A DNA stretch of 5,952 nucleotides, from contig JAUQWL010000186.1 of the NCBI GenBank assembly GCA_030835185.1, forward strand, positions 1 to 5,952, read 5' to 3'. Under the pieces are notes generated by a model. The model was not told the origin of the DNA. It saw nothing but the letters and a program-made list of their open reading frames with translations, and did not search any database. Positions 1 through 5,662 of the stretch are shown in pieces. Source of the DNA: Solirubrobacterales bacterium (GTDB taxonomy: Bacteria; Actinomycetota; Thermoleophilia; Solirubrobacterales; 70-9). Both the position numbers and the translations under genes were made by a program. How positions within the stretch are numbered: position 1 is the first letter of the stretch; each line of letters begins with the position of its first letter.

Positions 1-284
1 GCGCCGAGCGCCGTGGCACCACAGCCCGTCGCAAGGCCACCCGCAAGGTCGAGAAGACCCGCAACCAGCTCGAGCGTGAAGTCCGCAAGCAGCGGAAGAG
101 CGTCGAGAAGCAGGTCAAGGCCACCAACAAGGATCTCAACAAGCAGATCGAGAACCGGGTCGACATCGTCACCAAGCGTGCCGAGAAGGCCCAGGCCGAA
201 GTCGCCAAGCGCGCCGAGGTCCGTGGCAAGAAGGCCCAGGATCTGGTAAACCGCGTCACGGAGCAGCTGACCCAGCTGGTCTAG
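1..284 (+). CDS. C-terminal part of a basic 11-residue-repeat helical protein (partial)
   Basis: The reading frame enters from the left edge (first full codon at position 3) and stops at TAG 282-284, giving 93 residues. I do not recognise the gene. The visible part has no Pro, Cys, His, Met or aromatic residue, and carries 28 Lys/Arg against 13 Asp/Glu. From residue 12 hydrophobic residues fall at positions 1 and 5 of an 11-residue unit, as in L23/V27, V34/V38, L45/I49, V56/A60, V67/A71, A78/V82 and L89/V93. Such hendecads form long amphipathic helices, either right-handed coiled coils or surfaces binding lipid or polyanions. Phasin-like, HBHA-like (mycobacterial heparin-binding hemagglutinin), LEA-like and nucleoid-binding proteins all share this look; the N-terminus that would decide is missing. 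The frame choice is supported by the repeat itself and by GC-rich third positions. Coding is fairly sure; function is unknown. Confidence 0.85.
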   Translation, partial: AERRGTTARRKATRKVEKTRNQLEREVRKQRKSVEKQVKATNKDLNKQIENRVDIVTKRAEKAQAEVAKRAEVRGKKAQDLVNRVTEQLTQLV

Positions 285-296
285 GCACCACTTAGC

Positions 297-324
297 CCGG
301 CCTCTTCAGGAGAGGGGCGGCCGG
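297..324. repeat. Imperfect inverted repeat after the stop codon
   Basis: CCGGCC (297-302) is mirrored by GGCCGG (319-324). An inner TCT/AGA pairing (303-305 with 311-313) is separated by a short bulge. It lies 12 nt past the stop of the basic repeat protein and may be an RNA hairpin in its 3' untranslated region. Confidence 0.4.
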
Positions 325-329
325 AGAAG

Positions 330-358
330 CCTGCTGACCTCATAACCTCGTCAGCAGG
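330..358. repeat. Perfect 9-bp inverted repeat
   Basis: CCTGCTGAC (330-338) pairs perfectly with GTCAGCAGG (350-358) around an 11-nt loop. No T-run follows, so by itself it is not a classic terminator. It may stabilise the 3' end of the upstream transcript or act with the hairpin at 380-407. Confidence 0.5.
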
Positions 359-379
359 AGTAGTACCTCTCCTCCCTCG

Positions 380-412
380 CCAACGGCCCCCTTACCGGGG
401 CCGTTGGTCTTG
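380..412 (+). terminator. Probable intrinsic terminator of the upstream gene
   Basis: CCAACGGCCCC (380-390) and GGGGCCGTTGG (397-407) form a perfect 11-bp GC-rich stem with a 6-nt loop, followed by TCTTG. The U-tract is weak, which is common in high-GC actinobacteria. The position, about 100 nt after the stop of the rightward gene, fits transcription termination. No T-run lies on the other side, so it is unlikely to serve the leftward operon. Confidence 0.65.
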
Positions 413-664
413 CAAGGGCACAACCGCTTCCCGACCGGCTTTGCAGGAACGTCGCGTCCTGGTCCGATCGGAAAACTTCTGGCGGGCAACTCCCCGCAAG
501 TACGGCCGGCCACCCACACCGGTCCAGCCTGATCAGCCCGGTTTCACCAGGATGCGGACCACTTCGACCGGCAACTTCAGACCGGGAACTTCAGATGGCT
601 CTTCCATATGACCCTGCCTGTCAATCCGAACCGACCCAAAGCATCCAAAACCGTCCGGAACAAT
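413..664. other. Intergenic region between convergent transcription units
   Basis: No convincing gene is seen. Open frames here lack coding-like codon use and are extensions of antisense frames from the flanking gene. It lies downstream of both the rightward gene and the leftward operon, so it should hold 3' ends. I found no strong terminator for the leftward operon. The best candidate, a 5-bp GC stem at 482-497 followed on the minus strand by a short T-run, is weak. Base composition is more AT-rich than in the large operon genes. Confidence 0.55.
567..594. repeat. Two tandem 14-bp direct repeats
   Basis: ACCGGCAACTTCAG (567-580) is directly followed by ACCGGGAACTTCAG (581-594), with one difference. 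It lies about 70 nt downstream of the last operon gene. Function unknown; it may simply be a local duplication. Confidence 0.6.
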
Positions 665-1096
665 TCAGCGCCGCGCCAGACAGTTGACCTGCATGGTGAA
701 CGAGAGGTCGGGACCCAGGTCAGAGAGAACCCTGAATTCATAACCCCCCGGCCCGCCGAAGCGGTTGAGGAGCACCCGACGACGAACTTCGTAAGCGAGC
801 GGACCCATATTGCCAATCGACGGATCGAAGGCAAAAGGGGCTCGGGCTGGACATCGAACAGACCCTTCGGCCTCTGTGAAGATTCCGTCGTCAGCAACAG
901 CGTCGGTCGAAGAGATCAGACTGCCGATTCCAAAAAGAACCTTGCCGAGGGAGCGAGCGCCAACCGAATCCTTGCGCAAGTCATTCGAATCAATGCTCCC
1001 CCTGCCCGGAAGCGCGAAGGCGGTCCCTCCGATCGCCACGATCAGGCTGATCACCGCAACGACCATCGCAGGGGACGGCCTCAGTTTCCTATTCAT
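665..1096 (-). CDS. Small exported or membrane-anchored hypothetical protein
   Basis: The gene encodes 143 residues from ATG 1096. An in-frame GTG at 1105 is possible but lies only 1 nt from GAGG (1107-1110); the ATG has that GAGG at 10 nt, a workable distance. Residues 2-9 are basic, 10-29 form a hydrophobic segment ending in a TAFA motif that could be cleaved after A28. Residues 32-50 have the GSI-x-SNDLRKDSVGARSL pattern seen in many small secreted proteins of Solirubrobacterales (recalled family knowledge). C82, in RCP, and C139, in VNC near the end, could form one disulfide closing a beta-rich domain. It is the last gene of the operon, 12 nt after the stop of the large exported protein, and probably translationally coupled to it. 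Codon use is looser than in the two genes before it (many codons end in T or A, e.g. GTT, TCT, TTT). No enzymatic motif is seen; function unknown. Confidence 0.85.
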   Translation of the reverse strand: MNRKLRPSPAMVVAVISLIVAIGGTAFALPGRGSIDSNDLRKDSVGARSLGKVLFGIGSLISSTDAVADDGIFTEAEGSVRCPARAPFAFDPSIGNMGPLAYEVRRRVLLNRFGGPGGYEFRVLSDLGPDLSFTMQVNCLARR

Positions 1097-1106
1097 CCCT
1101 GCCACA

Positions 1107-1110
1107 CCTC
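1107..1110 (-). promoter_or_regulatory. Ribosome binding site deciding the ATG start at 1096
   Basis: GAGG on the minus strand sits 10 nt before ATG 1096 and overlaps the TGA stop (1109-1111) of the upstream gene. A terminating ribosome would therefore be placed on this site, which suggests translational coupling. It is too close to the alternative GTG at 1105. Confidence 0.55.
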
Positions 1111-4000
1111 ATCTGCTCGACGAAGAACCTCTCGGGTAGACAATGACCGATCTGGGTCCGGATGTCGAGGGACGATACGGCCAGCCGGCTTCCGGCAGCG
1201 ACACCGCGCGGAACAGAATCCGCTGCGCAGAAGCGATCGTGCGGAAGCGGTACGAGTAACGAAAGCGCCCCGAACGGTTCGCCCTCAGTACCTCGACGGG
1301 GCGCCAGCGTGAGCGGGATGGGTCGAAGTACTGGATCGCCACAAGCTTGCCGCCCGCCGGTTGGATCGCGTCCAGTCCTTTGACGGTTCCACGCATGACC
1401 GTGCGTCCACCGTTTCGAAGTACTTTCGGACTCACCTTGAGGGCGACGCCGGCCCGGGACGACACGCGAAGCCATCGGCTCGCCGCCCGCCCGTCACTGG
1501 CGGTTCCGTCGTACAGCACCCTCACCTCCCGGTTCGGACCGGGGCGCAGACGGACGGAGAACCTCCCGGTACCGTCAGCGAGGATGCCCGTCGTGCGGAC
1601 GCTGCGGCGACTGCCGTCGGCGAACCTTTCCTCGACGGTCAGCCCGGCGGCGGCCATGCCCGCGGATTGATCGTCCCGGATCTGTCCGACGAGGGTCGTG
1701 CCTTTGCCCTGCTTCAGCAGCACGCCACGCACCTTCGCCTTGCTGCCCCGGTGAGACAGGCTCACCGCGACCCTGCGTTTCAGCGGCAGTTCCAGGACCA
1801 TCGCCGAGCCACCCTCTTTCGAGACGGTCTGGCCCGTATTCCCCGCGCGGTCGGTGGCTTCCGCCCGCAGTTCGTATGTGCCGGCCGGGAGATCGTCCGA
1901 GGGGATGGAGGCCCGGAGCCGGCCGTCGGCCACGGTGGTCGGCAACGCGACGAAAGGACCATCGCCTCCGACCCGGCGGATCTGGATCTGACCGTAGTCG
2001 AGACCCGATGCGCTGTCCTTGACCTCCACGACAACGGCTTCCGGCTCCGCGGGATCCTGACCGTCGCCGAACATGAGCGTGGGCGGGGTCGTATCGATCC
2101 TGACCGTCGCCGTGCCCGGAGGCCGGTGGCGCTTGCCATCGGAGCCCGGCCTGCCGTCATTCAGGTTGCCGGCCAGATCGCGCGCCCAGAAGCTGACACG
2201 GGTGGTCCCTTCAGCGGCGATGGTGAAGGTGGAGAGCGGACCGGGAGTTTCGTACGGCGTCTGACCGTCCGGGGCGATCACGGTGACCGGCATGCCATCA
2301 TCGGCTCCCGGGACGGGACTCATGCCCGACAGAGCATCGGCCGCCCTCGCGGTCAGGGTCACCGGCCGGTTGACCCATCTGTCCGGCACGCCTGAAAGAG
2401 AGGTTTCTGGATCGGTGCGGTCGACCATTACGACGGTCCCGCCGGGCTCACGGGAAGAGAGCCGTGCCCCGGATGCCGCTACGGACGAGATCCAGTTGCT
2501 GCCCTCCGGAAGCCGGTCGATCACCGCGACGCGGCTGTCGGGTCCCGCGGTGAGTGCCATGTCGCCGGGGTCGCAGAGAACCGCCCCACAGGGGTGAATC
2601 AGGTGGTCGGAAGAAACCGCCACCGCGTAGCCGTCCACACCGGAAGGACCTCCCGCGGTCGCCCGCTCGATCGGTTGTTCGAGAGGCAGTTCATCCTCGG
2701 ATATCCATCCCGACGGCTCCTCCGGAGCCACGTTTCCGGGAGGTGAGTCGTCGAACCTGATCGTTGCGGAAGCGGGTGAACCGAGGTTGCCGGCCTCGTC
2801 CCGGAGGCGGAACTCGACCCGGTACTCACCCGGCCCGGGAGCATCCAGCGGACCGGCCGAAACCGGGGCCGGCCCCGGGACGGTTCCCGAAGAAACCTCA
2901 ATCCCCGTGTCGGTGTTCACCAGTCGGTACTCGGCAGCAGCTATCGGTGAGGTCTGTCCCGAAGGGAGCGTCCAGGCGAATTCGAATCCGTTGCCGGCCC
3001 TCCAGCCGCTTCCGCCGAGGACCTCCAGCCCGACCGGGGGCAGCGGCGCCTCGTTGTCCACAGCGAGCCACTGGGTCTGGCTGCAGGTGCGGTTGGAGTC
3101 GGCCACCGGTATCGCGAAGTCGCTGACGCAGTAGCGCACGCTGTTCCAGCCCTCCCTGAACGGTGTTCTGGTGGTGTCCACCGAACCGGAGCGATCGAAG
3201 TTCGAAGGGCACGGCGTGAAAGAGGTCGCGTAAGCACCGCGGTCGGCCGGGCAGGTCACCTGGCCGAGGCCGACTTCGAAACCGTTGACCTCGAGGCCGG
3301 CGCCGGCCACGCCCGAACCGGGATCGTATGCCTCGAGCCTGAACGAGGCAGGACCGCGAAACCAGCCTCCGGTCTGGAGGCGATCCCACAGCAGTCCCGA
3401 CGGTGTCAGTCGGGGAGGGGCGACATCCCGACTGCGGATCTCCATGTCGAAGACTTCGACGAAGGCTTTCTGGCCGCCGGGCTCGTTGGGGCAACCGCGG
3501 GCCCATTCGCAGCGCAGCCGGACCACGATCAGGTCCGGCCTGCGGACCTCGCCGCTCCAGCGGGTGGTCCGCAAGGCGCCGTCATGCGGGAGGCCCTCGT
3601 CGAGGACTATCGGACCCCACTGTGCGCTCGGCCCTCCGAGCGAAGCCTTGATGCCGTTCGCATCTCGCAGCTTGGCGGTAAAGGTCGTGCCGACGATCTG
3701 CAGGCCGGGGACCGGCGACCACATGAACTGACCCCCACCCGCCGACTGGACTTTCTTGCCGGAGCGGTCCTGGTAGATCCCTATCTTGCCGAGTCCCCCC
3801 TGTACGCATCCTTGGACGACATCTACCCGGTCAAGAGTGTTCATCTGGAAGTAGTCACCCGAGAACCCGCCTTGTCCGGATCCGTAGCACTGCCTAATCG
3901 GATAGTCGCCAGCTGCTGCGGGAGAGGCGAAATGAAGTCCGGGGAGGAGCGCCAGGAGGAGCGTCCACAGGGTCCACATCGTGGCCTTGTTGCGTTTCAC
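1109..4000 (-). CDS. Large exported multi-domain Ig-like/beta-sandwich surface protein
   Basis: The 963-residue product starts at GTG 4000. It has a signal peptide: basic KRNK, a hydrophobic stretch at 9-24, and an AAA site around residue 30. Ten cysteines (38, 65, 164, 170, 250, 264, 291, 306, 471, 476) all lie in the N-terminal half, an even number that fits disulfides formed outside the cell. After an N-terminal domain to about 200 come modules whose edges carry D-x-AGN motifs (401-405, 608-612, 717-721) and linkers such as DTTPPT (636-641). These resemble bacterial Ig-like or fibronectin III folds. Residues about 741-850 and 850-957 look like further beta-sandwiches with little acid or cysteine. 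No catalytic motif, LPxTG or C-terminal membrane anchor is seen, so it is probably secreted or held non-covalently. Its start overlaps the sigma gene stop. A structural, adhesive or ligand role is likely by architecture; the exact function is unknown. Confidence 0.92.
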   Translation of the reverse strand: MKRNKATMWTLWTLLLALLPGLHFASPAAAGDYPIRQCYGSGQGGFSGDYFQMNTLDRVDVVQGCVQGGLGKIGIYQDRSGKKVQSAGGGQFMWSPVPGLQIVGTTFTAKLRDANGIKASLGGPSAQWGPIVLDEGLPHDGALRTTRWSGEVRRPDLIVVRLRCEWARGCPNEPGGQKAFVEVFDMEIRSRDVAPPRLTPSGLLWDRLQTGGWFRGPASFRLEAYDPGSGVAGAGLEVNGFEVGLGQVTCPADRGAYATSFTPCPSNFDRSGSVDTTRTPFREGWNSVRYCVSDFAIPVADSNRTCSQTQWLAVDNEAPLPPVGLEVLGGSGWRAGNGFEFAWTLPSGQTSPIAAAEYRLVNTDTGIEVSSGTVPGPAPVSAGPLDAPGPGEYRVEFRLRDEAGNLGSPASATIRFDDSPPGNVAPEEPSGWISEDELPLEQPIERATAGGPSGVDGYAVAVSSDHLIHPCGAVLCDPGDMALTAGPDSRVAVIDRLPEGSNWISSVAASGARLSSREPGGTVVMVDRTDPETSLSGVPDRWVNRPVTLTARAADALSGMSPVPGADDGMPVTVIAPDGQTPYETPGPLSTFTIAAEGTTRVSFWARDLAGNLNDGRPGSDGKRHRPPGTATVRIDTTPPTLMFGDGQDPAEPEAVVVEVKDSASGLDYGQIQIRRVGGDGPFVALPTTVADGRLRASIPSDDLPAGTYELRAEATDRAGNTGQTVSKEGGSAMVLELPLKRRVAVSLSHRGSKAKVRGVLLKQGKGTTLVGQIRDDQSAGMAAAGLTVEERFADGSRRSVRTTGILADGTGRFSVRLRPGPNREVRVLYDGTASDGRAASRWLRVSSRAGVALKVSPKVLRNGGRTVMRGTVKGLDAIQPAGGKLVAIQYFDPSRSRWRPVEVLRANRSGRFRYSYRFRTIASAQRILFRAVSLPEAGWPYRPSTSGPRSVIVYPRGSSSSR
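3997..4000 (-). other. GTGA start-stop overlap
   Basis: On the minus strand the four bases GTGA hold the GTG start of the large exported protein (4000-3998) and the TGA stop of the sigma gene (3999-3997). This is a classic arrangement for translational coupling and shows the two are co-transcribed. Confidence 0.85.
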
Positions 4001-5364
4001 GGTCCGAACTCCCCTCCGCCACCGCCGACCGGAGCCGGTGGTGACCCGCCCGACGGAGCCGGCGTCGGCGGGGCGGGGGCAGGTGCGCTCGCCGGCACCG
4101 GCGTTCCGGCTGCTTCCGGGGTGAACTCCTGCTCGACCGGAGTCGGGGGTGGCGCGGGCGCCTGCTGCTGGGCCACGACCTTGGCGCTACCGTCGTCGTT
4201 CGGTCCCCGGCTCTCCTCGGGGCCTGCGTTCCCGGCAGGCCCGGACGCAGGGGCCGGCGCCGCCGGCTCCGGCCTCGAAGCCTCGATCGGTTCCGGACTC
4301 CTCGCCGGACGTTCGATCGCCGGTGGCTCTTTCGGCTTTTCAACCAGGGCGGACGCGGGCAGTACCCCGACCGCAACACATGCGGCAGCACCGCCCGCAG
4401 TCCCGAGGCAGACCGTGGCAAGCTTGGCGAGCGCCGCCGCACCGGCCCCCCTGGTGCCCCCGGAGGCTGCGATCGCCGAGATCGACTGGTCCGGATCCCG
4501 GCCGATCCCCTGGATCCTGAGCTGTGCCGATACGGCGAACTCCTGCGCCTTCTGCCAGAGCGACTGCGATACGGGGAGTGCCGGCAGCAGAGCCGCTGCC
4601 GCCTTGGGTGCCGCCCTGAAGCTGCGCAGGGTCGCCCGGCAGTGTCCGCAGGCGGCGAGGTGGTTTCTCACCTCGATCAGATCCGGGCCGTCCAGCTCAC
4701 CGTCACAACCGGCCGAGATCAGAGGTTCGAGCGCAGCGCACCTCTCGCCGGCTTCGCTTTCCCGGAAGTGGGAACGAAAACGGGCGCGGCCCTCGGCCAG
4801 GCAGCGGTTGACCTTGGTGCGGGTCCAGCCGTTGAGGCCGGCGATCTCGGCGTAGCTGTATCCCTCGGCCAGCTGGGTCAGGGCCTTGAGTTCGTGTGGT
4901 TTGAGCTGGGCGAGAGCCTCCCGACTGCGATCGATCAGCTCACGCTTCTCAACCCTTTCGTCCGGTCCCGCACCCTGCCACGGAATCAGCTGAATCCAGT
5001 CGTCGCCGTCCTCCGCCCTCTCAGCGGACGGCGAGCGGCCGAGCATGCGCTCGCGGCCCTTGCGGATCGCCAGAGCCTCGTGCTTGATCACAGTCCGCGC
5101 CCAGGGCAAGAGTTGGCGCTGGTCTGTGGTCGGTGCCTTTGAGAGCAGGATCTCGATGCCCCGCTGGTACGCGTCCTCGGCGTCCTCCCGGCAGATCGAG
5201 AACCGCCGGGAGCTGCTGCGCAATGCAGGGTCGTGGCTGCGGATCAACTCGACGGCGGCCCGCTTGCGGGCGGCGGGCGAGTCGGCAGTCCGCTCGCTTT
5301 CAATTCGCGACCCGGATACTTCGTCGGTCGGGCAAGCCAAGCCCTTTTTCAACGTCACGCTCAC
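3997..5364 (-). CDS. ECF-type sigma factor fused to zinc anti-sigma domain, membrane segment and Pro-rich tail
   Basis: The product has 455 residues from GTG 5364. Sigma region 2 spans about 40-107, with DAEDAYQ (61-67) matching the conserved core-binding region 2.2 and WARTVIKHEA for 2.3-2.4. Sigma region 4 spans about 145-197, with a helix-turn-helix in GYSYAEIAGLNGW..TKVNRCLAEGR. A zinc anti-sigma (ZAS) motif follows: C209-x25-H235-x3-C239-x2-C242, the same spacing as in Streptomyces RsrA. A Gly/Ala-rich membrane segment is at about 315-338, containing C319 and C329. Residues 342-455 are rich in Pro, Ala, Glu and Gly and should lie outside the cell. Sigma factors with such C-terminal fusions are known in Actinobacteria. 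It would direct RNA polymerase to its own target promoters, with the fused domain controlling it in cis. It heads the operon; autoregulation is likely but no ECF promoter could be recognised upstream. Confidence 0.93.
   Translation of the reverse strand: MSVTLKKGLACPTDEVSGSRIESERTADSPAARKRAAVELIRSHDPALRSSSRRFSICREDAEDAYQRGIEILLSKAPTTDQRQLLPWARTVIKHEALAIRKGRERMLGRSPSAERAEDGDDWIQLIPWQGAGPDERVEKRELIDRSREALAQLKPHELKALTQLAEGYSYAEIAGLNGWTRTKVNRCLAEGRARFRSHFRESEAGERCAALEPLISAGCDGELDGPDLIEVRNHLAACGHCRATLRSFRAAPKAAAALLPALPVSQSLWQKAQEFAVSAQLRIQGIGRDPDQSISAIAASGGTRGAGAAALAKLATVCLGTAGGAAACVAVGVLPASALVEKPKEPPAIERPARSPEPIEASRPEPAAPAPASGPAGNAGPEESRGPNDDGSAKVVAQQQAPAPPPTPVEQEFTPEAAGTPVPASAPAPAPPTPAPSGGSPPAPVGGGGGEFGP
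4009..4017 (-). promoter_or_regulatory. Strong ribosome binding site for the large exported protein
   Basis: GGAGGGGAG on the minus strand lies 8 nt before GTG 4000, inside the last codons of the sigma gene. It supports the GTG over the in-frame ATG at 3979, which would also remove most of the basic start of the signal peptide. Confidence 0.7.
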
Positions 5365-5371
5365 GTCAGAA

Positions 5372-5378
5372 TCCCCCT
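5372..5378 (-). promoter_or_regulatory. Ribosome binding site of the sigma gene
   Basis: AGGGGGA on the minus strand ends 7 nt before GTG 5364. A second GTG at codon 3 (5358) would be 13 nt away, so the first GTG is preferred. Confidence 0.6.
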
Positions 5379-5553
5379 GTTCTCGCGGTCGCCCAGACTG
5401 ATCTCATATCCGGAGCCACCGCCGGGCGCCACCCCTCAAAGAGGGAGTCCGGTCCAGGCGTGCGTCGGCGGGCTTTCGTCAACAAAGTCGGCATTTGCAG
5501 GACTAAGCCCAGGTCGGGTGAGAACTCTCCCCCCTTCGCTCATCGTGTTTCTT

Positions 5554-5566
5554 CCGCAAATTGCGG
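5554..5566. promoter_or_regulatory. Operator-like palindrome, copy 1
   Basis: CCGCAA-A-TTGCGG is a perfect 6+1+6 inverted repeat in the region between the divergent sigma operon and the 77-aa gene. It shares the 10-mer GCAAATTGCG with the copy at 5605-5614. It looks like a dimeric regulator site; the regulator is not known. Confidence 0.45.
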
Positions 5567-5604
5567 GATGTTTGGCTCGGTAGCGGACCAGGGCTCCGAT
5601 TGAT

Positions 5605-5614
5605 GCAAATTGCG
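5605..5614. promoter_or_regulatory. Operator-like palindrome, copy 2
   Basis: GCAAATTGCG repeats exactly the core of copy 1, 49 nt further right in the same orientation. Its symmetric part is 4+1+4 (5605-5613). It lies about 50 nt before the GTG start of the 77-aa gene, a place where a bound protein could act on that gene's promoter. Confidence 0.4.
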
Positions 5615-5650
5615 CCAGTTTCGTCGATATCCCGCGAGAGTCCAGAGCGA

Positions 5651-5656
5651 TAGGTT
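5651..5656 (+). promoter_or_regulatory. Possible -10 element for a leaderless transcript
   Basis: TAGGTT fits the TAnnnT pattern of actinobacterial -10 elements and ends 6 nt before GTG 5663, so transcription could begin at the start codon itself. No clear -35 box is seen. The alternative reading is that AGG in this stretch is a weak ribosome binding site 8 nt from the start. Confidence 0.3.
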
Positions 5657-5662
5657 TGTCCG

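Noticed and set aside
13..249. Ser/Arg-rich 78-codon frame with an ATG at the left edge
   Set aside because: It is the wrong frame of the basic repeat protein; the true frame shows an 11-residue repeat and runs to TAG 282.
463..472. Perfect 10-bp palindrome TCCGATCGGA followed by AAAA
   Set aside because: A palindrome of this length is expected a few times by chance in a window of this size. It has no loop for a hairpin and no nearby promoter to control.
482..497. GC stem with a short T-run on the minus strand as terminator of the leftward operon
   Set aside because: The stem is only 5 bp and the T-run begins several bases later; not strong enough to call.
1361..2395. Plus-strand open frame of 344 codons opposite the large exported gene
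   Set aside because: Arg/Gly/Asp-rich product without recognisable domains, antisense to a gene with signal peptide and repeated modules. It is a GC-driven shadow.
4019..4041. Inverted repeat CCACCG...CGGTGG just upstream of the ribosome binding site of the large exported gene
   Set aside because: It lies in codons for Pro, Ala and Gly, where such GC-rich symmetry arises easily, and it does not cover the ribosome binding site.
3584..4855. Long plus-strand open frame of 423 codons opposite the sigma and large exported genes
   Set aside because: It is antisense to two well-supported genes with clear domains and spans their junction. Its product is low-complexity Ala/Gly/Ser-rich sequence; long antisense frames are common in high-GC DNA.
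5477..5482. TTGACG on the minus strand as a -35 box for the sigma operon
   Set aside because: No matching -10 element is found at 16-19 nt, and an ECF-type promoter motif could not be recognised either.
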